Source: an uncultured Aquimarina sp. (GTDB lineage: Bacteria; Bacteroidota; Bacteroidia; Flavobacteriales; Flavobacteriaceae). From it: a DNA stretch of 64,000 bases. The position numbers and the translations under genes are program-made. Where the stretch lies: positions 793,040 to 857,039 of the forward strand of contig NZ_CANLYD010000001.1 of the NCBI RefSeq assembly GCF_947495315.1, written 5' to 3'. Shown in pieces: positions 53,884 through 62,363 of this stretch (the stretch's first letter is position 1; every line of letters begins with the position of its first letter). The notes under the pieces were generated by a model. It saw only the letters and a program-made list of their open reading frames with translations, searched no databases and was not told where the DNA came from.

Positions 53884-55971
53884 CTATTTTTGATAAATTA
53901 ACTCTCCAAGTTTTTGCACTTCCATAGGTAGACTATCATCAGAATTGACTAAAATAGGCATATTAGCAAGAAGAGATATGACAATACCGTCGTCTGGATA
54001 TACTATTAAAACAGCGCCTGAAGAAGGCCCTTGCCCTACGTGATACCAAATTCTCCAACCATTTATATCTTTTCCTATATACCAACCCAATCCATAATTT
54101 GTTGGTTTTTTATCTCCAGTATATTGAGTCTCAAATAACTTCTTTTTAAAAGTAGTTTCAAAAAAACTCCCATATAACAACTCATTTCCAAATTTCAACA
54201 AATCTTCTGTTGTAGAGATTAAGCCTCCTGATGCGTGAGCATAGCTTAAATCATAAGGTTCTGCTTCTGCTTCGTTTGGATAGTAAGACTTAGTTTTATT
54301 TATCATCGTACTATCTGCAATATCTCCATAGGTATTAGACATTAAAAGCGGCTTCCAGATATTATCTTGCATATACTCCAAATACGTTTGTCCTGATGCT
54401 CCTTCAATAGCAGCTCCGAGTAAATTATATCCAAAAGAAGTGTATAAATATTGATTGCCTGGTTTAGCCATTAACGTATCATTTTTGAATACGTTAATGG
54501 CTTCGGTTGCATTCTCGAAATGTGGATTTTTAATCACTTCATCGATGCTGATTTCAAAATAATCACGGATTCCACCTAAATGCCCTGCTAATTGACGCGT
54601 AGTAAGCATATATTTTTTTTCAGGAAAAGAAGGAACATACGTTCTCACGTCGGCATCCAAATCTAATTTCCCTTCAGAAGCTAATTTAATCATTGCGGCG
54701 GCTGTAATTGGTTTTGTTACACTTGCAATTCTAAAACGTGTTTGCGGATTTACTTTCTTTTCATTTTCAACATCAGAATAGCCAAAGCCTTCTGAAAAAA
54801 TTGTATTGTTTTTTGAGCTTACAGAAAGTTGCATCCCAGGAATGTTATAATTTTCTATAAAGGCATTACCCCATTTTGCAATTTTAGACTCTAGTGTTTC
54901 TTCTTGATTAGCGTCTTCGTTATTTGATATCATCATATGTTCGTCTGATGAATTTGAATTTATTGGAGATTTATTACTCATCAAGATTTTGGCGGAAAGA
55001 ATATCAGGTGTCCTTTCCCATTCAGCAAAACTACTACTACGCGCATAACATTTGTAATTTTTTCGATCAGCCATGGTTCTGGTATCTCCAAATAATATTA
55101 TTGGTGTTTTTCCCACACCTGAAATTTCTTCTGTAAATACCTTTTTTCCATCAATTAGTACAGAATCTCTTTTTATTTTATTAGGATTTGATTTCCAATA
55201 TTCAGCAAATCCATTAAATAGTTTGAGGCGATCTTTATCTTCTAAAATCCATTCAAACGCCAAGAAGAAAGATTCCTGATTTATTTTATAATTATAGGGT
55301 GATAAATCAAAAGTTAACCAGCCTCTTTTATTATCCGATGTAACTACAATGCTTTCATTAAAGAGATCGTCTCCCGGTAAATTATTATTCGATTTATTTA
55401 CTTCAAGAAATCTAACACGTACTTTAAATTGGGATTCCGTATTTTTAGCAATAAATAATCGTGCTTTGTCAATGAATTTTAAATCAATATCATCTTTCTT
55501 TTCAATTAACAAAGCCATAGCTCCACCAGCAGATACCGAATCTACATACGTTTGACCTTGCACAAATAAATTCCTCTTACGGTTTCCAAGCCAATTGTGT
55601 TTTTCTTTTATTTTTCTTGTAGAAGCAGAAATTACTACTTCATCAAGTACAATTTTTTTCTCAATCAAATAAATAACACTTTCTTTATTATTTGCAAAGG
55701 AATTTATTGCTAAAGATTTTTTTTCATAACCAATAGCAGAAAATAATAAATTTTCTTTTAAATGAGAAGCTGGTATTTTAATCGAGAAGCTGCCATCGCC
55801 ATTTGAAATTGTCCCAAAAGAAGAATTCAGAACACCAATATTCACAAAAGCTAACGGTTCTTTATTATTTTGAGATATTACATGTCCTTTAATAGTCAAT
55901 TGTCCAAAAACGGATGTGAAAACTCCAAAAGACAGTAAGCAGACTAAAAATGTATTTTTAATGTTATTCAT
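53884..55971 (-). CDS. Secreted serine hydrolase (class C beta-lactamase-like) with CarboxypepD_reg domain
   Basis: The 695-residue protein has a signal peptide (FGVFTSVFGQ) and a CarboxypepD_reg-like domain (about 25-110, LTIKGHVISQNNKEPLAFVNIGVL). A linker region with a jelly-roll-like segment follows, then a beta-lactamase/DD-peptidase domain (about 370-690). The catalytic SxxK is in IASVTKPITAAAM, the Tyr motif is YTSFGYNLLG, and the third motif reads HVGQGPSSG. It is the largest cassette gene and is bounded by perfect 10-bp inverted ends. Confidence 0.9.
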   Translation of the reverse strand: MNNIKNTFLVCLLSFGVFTSVFGQLTIKGHVISQNNKEPLAFVNIGVLNSSFGTISNGDGSFSIKIPASHLKENLLFSAIGYEKKSLAINSFANNKESVIYLIEKKIVLDEVVISASTRKIKEKHNWLGNRKRNLFVQGQTYVDSVSAGGAMALLIEKKDDIDLKFIDKARLFIAKNTESQFKVRVRFLEVNKSNNNLPGDDLFNESIVVTSDNKRGWLTFDLSPYNYKINQESFFLAFEWILEDKDRLKLFNGFAEYWKSNPNKIKRDSVLIDGKKVFTEEISGVGKTPIILFGDTRTMADRKNYKCYARSSSFAEWERTPDILSAKILMSNKSPINSNSSDEHMMISNNEDANQEETLESKIAKWGNAFIENYNIPGMQLSVSSKNNTIFSEGFGYSDVENEKKVNPQTRFRIASVTKPITAAAMIKLASEGKLDLDADVRTYVPSFPEKKYMLTTRQLAGHLGGIRDYFEISIDEVIKNPHFENATEAINVFKNDTLMAKPGNQYLYTSFGYNLLGAAIEGASGQTYLEYMQDNIWKPLLMSNTYGDIADSTMINKTKSYYPNEAEAEPYDLSYAHASGGLISTTEDLLKFGNELLYGSFFETTFKKKLFETQYTGDKKPTNYGLGWYIGKDINGWRIWYHVGQGPSSGAVLIVYPDDGIVISLLANMPILVNSDDSLPMEVQKLGELIYQK

Positions 55972-56083
55972 AAATGTTAATTAGATATCTCTTATTTTAA
56001 TCAAATTCGGAATGATCTTATACATCTAGAGACGCAAAAAATCAAGGAATGGTTGCTTTGCAGTAATGTTTTTAATTGCATAC

Positions 56084-56279
56084 AACGTTAAATATATGGC
56101 AAGTAGGGCAGGTGATAAGCACAGACCTTTCCTTTAAACACTTAGCCAAAGCTTTTGTATTTTGTTTTTATCTTATTTCTCTAAAAGCCAAATCAAAAGA
56201 TTTGGCGACTTTGCAAATAGATAACGCCCTTTGGGTTAATAACTAATCGCCCTATTTGCTATATATAGTGTTAGCAAAT
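56084..56279 (-). repeat. attC-like site, long type, GGCAAGTAGGGC arms
   Basis: AACGTTAAATATATGGCAAG, TAGGGCAGG, a centre AGCCAAAGCTTTTGTATTTT...AAGATTTGGCGACTTTGC, right arm AATCGCCCTATTTGCTATAT and core GTTAGCAAAT (56270-56279). The core pairs 9 of 10 with GTTTGCTAAC at 57565-57574. Confidence 0.85.
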
Positions 56280-56284
56280 CGGCT

Positions 56285-56926
56285 TTATTTCTGTACTAAT
56301 TTTTCAAAATCTAACTTAATTAACTCCCATGCTTTTTCCTTGTAACAGTTTGGAGTAAAATCGCTTTCTGCTATAGAAAAATCAACAACCTTTACTAATA
56401 TTTCATCTTTAGGTGATCCATAAGGATTTCTTTTGAGATAAAAATTTATCATTTCATCTAATGTGTAAGTTTCTAATAGTTCATGAATATCCCAAAAATC
56501 TTTTTTTCTCCCACCATTGGCTATTACTTCAAATTTCATTGCAGCAACTTCTTCAATACTTGAAAACCTTACATTTTGTTCAACAATACAAGGAAAAACA
56601 AAAGGATCTGTATAAAATAAGTCTAATTTGACCGATTCATTTTCATTGTTACCAATAAAATAGGATTTTCCTATGCCTACTAAATCAACTGATGGCATGT
56701 CTACATAAGGAAAGATTTCATTTAATTTAGTTTCAAGTATCGTAAAATCAATACTACCATATTCAGCGTCTGTAAATAAATCTATATCAATTGATTCTCT
56801 ATGGCCTATTTGTAGGCTTAAAGAAGTGCCACCAACTATTCTAAAACTATTAAATTCATCAATTGACATCAATTGTTTAAGAGAATTCCAAAGTAAATCA
56901 GAAACAGTATTCAAATATAATTCCAT
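56285..56926 (-). CDS. AbiEii/AbiGii-type nucleotidyltransferase toxin
   Basis: A 213-residue nucleotidyltransferase of the DUF1814 family: IVGGTSLSLQIGHRESIDIDLFTD carries the GS-like loop and the metal-binding DxD. VAAMKFEVIANGGRKKDFWDIHELL follows. AbiEii toxins block tRNA charging by nucleotide addition and act in phage defence. It is 4 bp downstream of the HTH gene. Confidence 0.9.
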   Translation of the reverse strand: MELYLNTVSDLLWNSLKQLMSIDEFNSFRIVGGTSLSLQIGHRESIDIDLFTDAEYGSIDFTILETKLNEIFPYVDMPSVDLVGIGKSYFIGNNENESVKLDLFYTDPFVFPCIVEQNVRFSSIEEVAAMKFEVIANGGRKKDFWDIHELLETYTLDEMINFYLKRNPYGSPKDEILVKVVDFSIAESDFTPNCYKEKAWELIKLDFEKLVQK

Positions 56927-56930
56927 TTTA

Positions 56931-57440
56931 TTAAATCAAATTATGTTCAATAATATTCTTTTCAAAAGAAGGTAAGCGACTTTTTTTTATTGATTTTATT
57001 TCCTTGGAAATATTTTTTTTCCCGTAGAATGAAATGATTTCATTTATTTCAGTTTCATTTCCTCTTTCTAAAATTCTTTTTATAACGGCTTTCTTATTTT
57101 TGTTCCAATCAATATTATTAAAATTAGTGTCCCAAAAAATTATTCTTCTTATGTTATTTATATTTGGTGTGTCTTTTATTTGAGATTCCGATAGTATTTT
57201 TACGTCATAACTTGCCTGCAATAACATAAAGTAATCTTTGTCAGTTTTAAATTCTTTTGATAATTTAATAGAAAGTTTTGGGTTAATGTCTCTTTTTTTA
57301 TTGAGAATAGCACTTATGGTTTGTCTATGTTCACCGATAGTGTCTGCTAATTCACTGCCTTTTAGATTCCGATTATTTAATTCCCATCTTAATAATGTGC
57401 CAGGATGTATTCCTTTAATTTTATTTAATCTTGGTAACAT
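56931..57440 (-). CDS. HTH antitoxin/regulator paired with the AbiEii toxin
   Basis: A 169-residue protein with a HigA-like Xre HTH (GIHPGTLLRWELNNRNLKGSELADTIGEHRQTISAILNKKRDI) and a C-terminal extension (about 85-169). This replaces the usual AbiEi antitoxin. It is upstream of the toxin in one operon, and a 17-bp inverted repeat before it suggests self-repression. Confidence 0.85.
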   Translation of the reverse strand: MLPRLNKIKGIHPGTLLRWELNNRNLKGSELADTIGEHRQTISAILNKKRDINPKLSIKLSKEFKTDKDYFMLLQASYDVKILSESQIKDTPNINNIRRIIFWDTNFNNIDWNKNKKAVIKRILERGNETEINEIISFYGKKNISKEIKSIKKSRLPSFEKNIIEHNLI

Positions 57441-57470
57441 AATTCAAGTTTTTAAGGTGAAAGTACAAAA

Positions 57471-57508
57471 TTTATCAATAGTAAACAAAAATGTTTACTA
57501 TTGATAAA
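57471..57508 (-). promoter_or_regulatory. Operator of the HTH/AbiEii operon
   Basis: A perfect 17-base inverted repeat (TTTATCAATAGTAAACA and its complement) has a four-A spacer and lies 31 bp upstream of the HTH start. It is the likely binding site of the HTH antitoxin. Confidence 0.75.
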
Positions 57509-57571
57509 CAATATTGTTTATAATAAGGTCAAAAAACATACCAAACTCTATTCAATAGAGAGCTGTTTGCT

Positions 57572-57741
57572 AACGTTTAATATATGTGTCGTAGCAGGGC
57601 AAAATGTTACCTTGCTTTTCGATATTTCTGCGCTTTGGTTGCTAACTTTTACTTTCTGCAAGCATTGCGCCTTACTAAAAATACAACAACCATCCGATCC
57701 ATCACCTAGCTGCTATTATCACATATATGGTGTTAGCAAAT
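57572..57741 (-). repeat. attC-like site, type A
   Basis: AACGTTTAATATATGTGTCG left, CTGCTATTATCACATATATG right, inner GCTTTGGTTGCTAAC / GCAAGCATTGCGCC. Core GTTAGCAAAT (57732-57741). Confidence 0.88.
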
Positions 57742-57749
57742 CGTTTTTA

Positions 57750-58263
57750 TTAAAAACTAAATTCTAAAACAACAATTCTTTTATGAAAGTAATTATTAAA
57801 ATTAGGATCAGAATTCAAAATTCCGGTTACCAATATTTCGTTTTGCATTATTCCAACTGCTTTTCGTTTTTCTCGGTAAGTTTTTATTAAAGGGTCAGGT
57901 TTTTTTATAGAATAAAGTGCCTGTATGTATTTTCCAATGTAATATAAAAATTCCGTTAAGTATTAAATTTATTGTGATGGCAATTTTAAATTCTGGAAAT
58001 TTAAACAAAATCAAACTTAATATGATAGATGGAAATACAAGACCCACAATTTTTTCCCAGTTTCTATTAAATTCAGGAATAGCAAAATAGAATGCATAAA
58101 CCAAAGCACAAATTAGTACCCATCCACCAAAAATTATAAAACCCATTTGAGCTTCTCCGTGAATATTTCCAACTCTACTCAACATTATAACAATCGGTAT
58201 TAGGTTTGTAATGAGAGCAATTCCATAATAATTCCGAACGTATTTTTTTCCCTTTTTTAACAT
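57750..58263 (-). pseudogene. Membrane protein gene with frameshifted C-terminus
   Basis: The intact frame (57895-58263) encodes a start MLKKGKKYVRNYYG and four transmembrane helices, then stops after WKIHTGTLFYKKT. In another frame the region goes on: YYIGKYIQALYSIKKPDPLI, KTYREKRKAVGIMQNEILV, ending VVLEFSF with TAA at 57750. The change of frame is near 57945-57955. The full protein would be about 170 residues. Family is unknown. Confidence 0.6.
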
Positions 58264-58286
58264 TAAGTTTTAGCCTTAAGTCAGTT

Positions 58287-58607
58287 TTATAATTCCAAAT
58301 TTTTTAATTGTTCCAGTTTTTCATATTCGGTCATTCGTTTACCTGAGAATTGCTCAATTTTTCCCTTAAGCCATTTTTTTCGATAATTTTCCCAGCTATT
58401 ATTATAGGGAGGTTCTCCACTATCATCAAATCCATATTCGAATCCGCAGGAGCAAATATCATAGGAAGGATGACCATTCTCATCATAAGGTCTCCATTCT
58501 TTGTCATCCGATTTTATTCCGCAAACAGGACAAAAACAATATTCGTCAGAACTGATGTTTAGTTCTACTTTTTCTCCGTTCCAAGTATTTATGATTTCTT
58601 TTCTCAA
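58287..58607 (-). CDS. Small zinc-ribbon-like protein
   Basis: A protein of about 106 residues with Cys pairs CFCPVCG and, 25 residues later, DICSCGFEYGFDD, probably a zinc ribbon. YNNSWENYRKKWLKGK follows. I choose a TTG start at 58607 (reading MRKEIINTWNGEK), because the longer frame to 58682 lies in the attC-like site. Function is unknown. Confidence 0.68.
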   Translation of the reverse strand: MRKEIINTWNGEKVELNISSDEYCFCPVCGIKSDDKEWRPYDENGHPSYDICSCGFEYGFDDSGEPPYNNSWENYRKKWLKGKIEQFSGKRMTEYEKLEQLKNLEL

Positions 58608-58617
58608 AATGTATGCT

Positions 58618-58812
58618 AACGTCTCGGCTATGGTTAGTACGGGAATTAAAAGTACTGAACTTTCGATTAAGCGATTAGCCAAAGCTTTTTATTTTGTTTT
58701 ATCTTTTTTTATTCTAAAGCCAAATCAAAAGATTTGGCGGACTTTATAAAAATACACTAAACTTTGGATTAAGTACCAAAACCCGTATTAATTATAGCCA
58801 TTGTTGTACACC
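58618..58812 (-). repeat. attC-like site, long type
   Basis: AACGTCTCGGCTATGGTTAG, TACGGGAATT, a centre TTAGCCAAAGCTTTTTATTT...AAGATTTGGCGGACTTTAT, right ACCCGTATTAATTATAGCC. Core GTTGTACACC (58803-58812) has a perfect inverted partner GGTGTACAAC at 59795-59804, across two genes. Confidence 0.88.
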
Positions 58813-58816
58813 GTTT

Positions 58817-59197
58817 TTATTTATTTTTTAATATCTGTTCAACATATTTTCTGTGATTGTCGAATCCGTTCTTTTCTGGATTTTCCAAGTCAACCATTCC
58901 ATCAATTCCTGAGTCGTAAATCTGCCAATTATACTTTTTCGATAATTCAATCAAGGCATAAATTGCGTTTTCTCCGTATAATGACAGCATAAAATTACTT
59001 GAATGCTCATTGTCGGTAAAAAAGTCAATTGTAAAATCAGTTCCGATTATTTCTCTGTGATTATCGTCTTTTTTTATTCGGTCAAGTGAGCTTTCTAGAA
59101 TTCCGCGAAAATCAGTCGTTTCCAATTGGTCTTCGTCAAGTTCCGCAACTGATTCTATTTTCTGTCTTGAATTAAAAAGTACAATGTTCCAACTCAT
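58817..59197 (-). CDS. Hypothetical protein (126 aa), immunity-like
   Basis: A small acidic soluble protein starting MSWNIVLFNSRQKIESV and containing DFTIDFFTDNEHSSNFMLSLYG and SKKYNWQIYDSGIDGMVD. Size and acidity resemble single-domain immunity proteins, which is only a guess. It lies 3 bp after the 59201 gene in the same two-gene unit. Confidence 0.65.
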   Translation of the reverse strand: MSWNIVLFNSRQKIESVAELDEDQLETTDFRGILESSLDRIKKDDNHREIIGTDFTIDFFTDNEHSSNFMLSLYGENAIYALIELSKKYNWQIYDSGIDGMVDLENPEKNGFDNHRKYVEQILKNK

Positions 59198-59200
59198 ATT

Positions 59201-59782
59201 TTATTTTTTCATTATTCCAGCTCGGTCAAGATATTCCCCAATAGAATATCTTGGAAGTCCTTTTTCATAACCTAATCGGTAAAATCCGATTCCATCGCTT
59301 TTTTGTCCGTTTACAGATTCTTGGATTTCTTTTGCCTTATGAATGATTTCTAATTCCGTCAATTCAGATTTACTTTCAATGACTTCTCCTTTTTTTAGTC
59401 CACCTTTTGAACCATAAGGAATTAATATAATTTTTGTCGCATTAAATGTCCTATTCCCAAATTCAGATTCCAGTTTTTCAATTCCGCTTGAGTCAAAAGC
59501 ATTCCAATTAACGTTTTTTGTTCTTCCAAATCTCATCGGCAAATCAGGTCGAAAATATTGTAATTCCTTTTCTGTAAAGGGTAGATTTTCAATAAATTCC
59601 GATTTATTCTTGAAAATATCAGATGACATTCGATAGAAAATTGTTTTGACTCGAAAATTGTCAGAGAATGTCCAATTATTATCAGCCCAAAGACAATCAT
59701 AAAACACTTCATAATTGTCAAATCCAATTATTCGAAATGGTCTTTCATCAAATTCCGTTTTATAAATATCTCCTAATTTCAT
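59201..59782 (-). CDS. Hypothetical protein (193 aa)
   Basis: A soluble protein with no family I recognise (MKLGDIYKTEFDERPFRIIGFDN; IILIPYGSKGGLKKGEVIES). I choose the ATG at 59782 instead of a TTG at 59803 within the cassette end. It is the first gene of a unit with perfect 10-bp inverted ends. Confidence 0.62.
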   Translation of the reverse strand: MKLGDIYKTEFDERPFRIIGFDNYEVFYDCLWADNNWTFSDNFRVKTIFYRMSSDIFKNKSEFIENLPFTEKELQYFRPDLPMRFGRTKNVNWNAFDSSGIEKLESEFGNRTFNATKIILIPYGSKGGLKKGEVIESKSELTELEIIHKAKEIQESVNGQKSDGIGFYRLGYEKGLPRYSIGEYLDRAGIMKK

Positions 59783-59794
59783 TTTTTCGCAAAT

Positions 59795-59806
59795 GGTGTA
59801 CAACGT
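59795..59806 (-). repeat. Solo cassette end, palindrome deleted
   Basis: GGTGTACAAC then G and directly the stop codon of the next gene. No palindrome follows, so two units are fused here. Confidence 0.55.
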
Positions 59807-60415
59807 TTAATTATACTTTTCTATCGCTTTCTTTAAGGATTCTAAAATCAATTTTTGAGTATTTAGATCTTCCGTTTCAGTTTTGTCCAATTTTTTAGAG
59901 ATCTTATTAAGTTCTATTCCGTCATTGATTGGATTTCGAAGTTGAGTAAGTACAAATTCCAATATTTCCTTTTTTTTCGAAACTCTACTTAAAAAAACTA
60001 CAAATTTCTTGGGGTTTGATTTGAGAGTTTTAAAAATCAATTCATTGTTGAATTCACTATACTCAATGTTGTTTGAACATTTAGGATTAATATTCGCAAA
60101 GAAAACAGCAAAATTTTGGTCATTTAACTCAATATTTTGCTTAATCAGAGAATCAATTTTTATAAGAGTAGTTATTTCACAATTTGGTTGGGTATTGACT
60201 TTTTTCTCCGCAATACTATCCGTCGAATTTTCAATAACCATTTGTATCTCAGAAATAATACTATCGTTTTGTTCTAGTTTTTCTTGCATTTCCTTTCCTT
60301 TTTCCTCCATTTTCTCTAATTCGTTTTGGAGGGACTCTACTGCTTTTGAGTTTTTTTGGTCAGTTTTACAGGAGCATAGAAAAATTAGTAAACTATAGGT
60401 GAAAATTTGTTTCAT
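59807..60415 (-). CDS. Hypothetical lipoprotein with coiled coil (about 202 aa)
   Basis: Lipobox LIFLCSC, then a strongly predicted coiled coil (KAVESLQNELEKMEEKGKEM...) at about 25-60. A helical C-terminal region follows (SKKEILEFVLTQLRNPINDG). The start at 60415 (MKQIFTYS) is chosen over 60427. It has no palindromic site at its 3' end. Confidence 0.65.
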   Translation of the reverse strand: MKQIFTYSLLIFLCSCKTDQKNSKAVESLQNELEKMEEKGKEMQEKLEQNDSIISEIQMVIENSTDSIAEKKVNTQPNCEITTLIKIDSLIKQNIELNDQNFAVFFANINPKCSNNIEYSEFNNELIFKTLKSNPKKFVVFLSRVSKKKEILEFVLTQLRNPINDGIELNKISKKLDKTETEDLNTQKLILESLKKAIEKYN

Positions 60416-60425
60416 AATGTTGTAC

Positions 60426-60595
60426 AACGTTTAATATATGTGTCGTAGCAGGGCAAAATGTTACCTTACTTTTTGATTTTTCTGCGCATTGATTGCTAAC
60501 TTTTATATTCTGCAAGCATTGCGCCTTACCAAAAATACAACAACCATACGATTCATCACTTAGCTGCTATGATTACATATATGTTGTTGTACAAC
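60426..60595 (-). repeat. attC-like site, type A
   Basis: AACGTTTAATATATGTGTCG left, CTGCTATGATTACATATATG right. Core GTTGTACAAC (60586-60595) pairs 9 of 10 with GTTGTATAAC at 61053-61062. Both flanks of this site carry the same TTGTACAACG. Confidence 0.88.
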
Positions 60596-60615
60596 GTCTT
60601 TTGTATTCATCCAAT

Positions 60616-61050
60616 TTATTCAGCAATCCCCCAAATCGCTTTATTTTCAGCACCTATAAGCCAACTTTTCTTTTTCCCACTAATTATAGTGTCTTTTATC
60701 GAATAAATTAAATTAAGATTAACATTTTTCCGAGGATCTTCTTCTGGAACAATTCTTAAATTTTGTCCAACCGTAAAATTTCGTTCTTCACATCTTGAAA
60801 GGACCGTCACAATATTTGGTAATGAGGTATTATTAGTTTTCCCAATTAGAATAGCATATGGTATACCTTCTGTAAAACAATAAAAATTATTTTCGTGAAA
60901 TTCGATTAATTCCAAATTAAATGGTTGCTCAACTTCCAGGAAGTTAAATTCCATTTTTCCATTCTCAGAATTTCCAATGATTACGTTTTTTGATTTACAA
61001 CTGAAAAGTAGTAACACCACTATAATTAATATTTGGTTGTTTTTTTTCAT
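60616..61050 (-). CDS. Hypothetical lipoprotein (144 aa)
   Basis: Lipobox LLLFSC, KSKN next. The exported part is a small beta-rich domain (MEFNFLEVEQPFNLELIEFH; NLIYSIKDTIISGKKKSWLIG). The start at 61050 (MKKNNQ) is chosen because the frame to 61104 runs through a GC-rich attC-like site. The family is not recognised. Confidence 0.65.
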   Translation of the reverse strand: MKKNNQILIIVVLLLFSCKSKNVIIGNSENGKMEFNFLEVEQPFNLELIEFHENNFYCFTEGIPYAILIGKTNNTSLPNIVTVLSRCEERNFTVGQNLRIVPEEDPRKNVNLNLIYSIKDTIISGKKKSWLIGAENKAIWGIAE

Positions 61051-61059
61051 ATGTTGTAT

Positions 61060-61299
61060 AACGTTGTGGGCAAGAGCTGCGGTCAGCAGCGTCTTGGCCC
61101 TCAACTAACTAGTTAGTTGGCAAGGGGCAAGGCGTTGTTGGCCGTTGCTTCTTGCCTGGTGTTATCTGCTGTCTTTGCTGAGCCACCATAAGTAAGCCTA
61201 ACATTTCAACGATAACATCGGTATCCAGAACCTCTTCGCAGTAGCCTAGAAGGTGTAAATATGCGAGAAGAGCCGATCACAGCTCTTGCCCACAACGTT
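61060..61299 (-). repeat. Large GC-richer attC-like site, GGGCAAGAGCTG type
   Basis: AACG, then left arm GTTGTGGGCAAGAGCTG and right arm CAGCTCTTGCCCACAAC (perfect, 17 bases). The inside includes the perfect 18-nt palindrome CAACTAACTAGTTAGTTG (61102-61119). Its right two thirds are duplicated at 48733-48898. Confidence 0.85.
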
Positions 61300-61339
61300 A
61301 AATCTGCAAGCGAGCGAAGCGAAGATTGCAGATTTAACG
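61296..61339 (-). repeat. Gene-less unit: 44-bp perfect hairpin (second copy)
   Basis: Identical to 48896-48939: 14-base arms, 16-base centre, GTT and AAC ends. Confidence 0.8.
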
Positions 61340-61505
61340 TTATAAGTATGTGTCGTAGCAGCGTAAAATGTTACCCTGCTTTTCGATATTCTTGCGCATT
61401 GATTGCTAACTTTAATTTTCTGCAAGCATTGCGCCTTACCAAATATACAAGAACCATTCGATTCATCACTTAACTGCTATGATCACATATATGTTGTTAG
61501 CAAAC
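61336..61505 (-). repeat. attC-like site, type A
   Basis: AACGTTATAAGTATGTGTCG left, CTGCTATGATCACATATATG right. Core GTTAGCAAAC (61496-61505) has a perfect inverted partner at 62357-62366 beyond two genes. Confidence 0.88.
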
Positions 61506-61507
61506 GT

Positions 61508-61912
61508 TTATTTTGACATTCTAATATTTAATTCTTCAGGAGTAATTTTACCTAAGTTGCACAGCATCATTGAATAGTATGGTTCTAGATTCTCTCCAAT
61601 TTCAGGTTTATTCAGATTATTAATTAGCAAATTGAAATTTGGGTTGTCTTTAAAATTAGGTATCCTTTTTAAAGCTGCAAAACGGACATTCAAGTCAGGA
61701 TCAAATAAAACAGCATAGTAAATTAAATAGAAGAAATTATTATCTCCTAACGTCATTATGTCTCCCATTCTTTCTTTATCAGTTCGGTTGCAAAATTTCT
61801 TAATAGATTGTTTTCCCTGTTCAGATAAATTAAGATCAATCTGATCAAAATTAATCTCAGTGGTTTTCTTTTTCTTGAATAGTTTTTTGAACATCTTATT
61901 GAATGTTGTCAA
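61508..61912 (-). CDS. Hypothetical HEAT-like protein (134 aa)
   Basis: A helical soluble protein; LFDPDLNVRFAALKRIPNFKDNPNFNLLI resembles HEAT-type repeats. It overlaps the upstream gene by 4 bp (ATGA-type coupling). Function is unknown. The two genes form one cassette with perfect ends. Confidence 0.62.
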   Translation of the reverse strand: MTTFNKMFKKLFKKKKTTEINFDQIDLNLSEQGKQSIKKFCNRTDKERMGDIMTLGDNNFFYLIYYAVLFDPDLNVRFAALKRIPNFKDNPNFNLLINNLNKPEIGENLEPYYSMMLCNLGKITPEELNIRMSK

Positions 61913-62349
61913 ACATTATTATTTAAATATTTAGGATTAGATAAAGCGTTTTCGTACTCTTCTTTTGAGAAAAAAGGCCAGTATTCTCTTTGTTCAGATT
62001 GAGTTTTGTCAATAGTTTCATTTTTTATTCGAAGCAATTGGCTTAGGTACTTTTTAATATTTTCAATTAAAGAAGGTTCAGACCACTTGTATTCATAATC
62101 AGATTTAAGAAAAAGAATGGTTCTTTTTAAGACTTTCTCATCTGATTCTTCCATTTTCCATTTCCCTTGATTTTTGTGAGTCCGTATATCATCATATAAA
62201 TACCAAAGTTGATATTTAATTTCACTTACTCCTTTATCATTGGTTGTTATAGTGAAGTTGATTTCATCAAACTCAAAATTATCAATTAAACAAGACCAAT
62301 AATGTCGGCAAGATTCAGCAAGCTTATTTCTATTTTTTCTATCAATCAT
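61909..62349 (-). CDS. Hypothetical protein (146 aa)
   Basis: A soluble charged protein with no recognised domain (MIDRKNRNKLAESCRHYWSC; WPFFSKEEYENALSNPKYL). It is the first gene of the two-gene cassette and is translationally coupled to 61508. Confidence 0.6.
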   Translation of the reverse strand: MIDRKNRNKLAESCRHYWSCLIDNFEFDEINFTITTNDKGVSEIKYQLWYLYDDIRTHKNQGKWKMEESDEKVLKRTILFLKSDYEYKWSEPSLIENIKKYLSQLLRIKNETIDKTQSEQREYWPFFSKEEYENALSNPKYLNNNV

Positions 62350-62363
62350 TTAGGATGTTTGCT

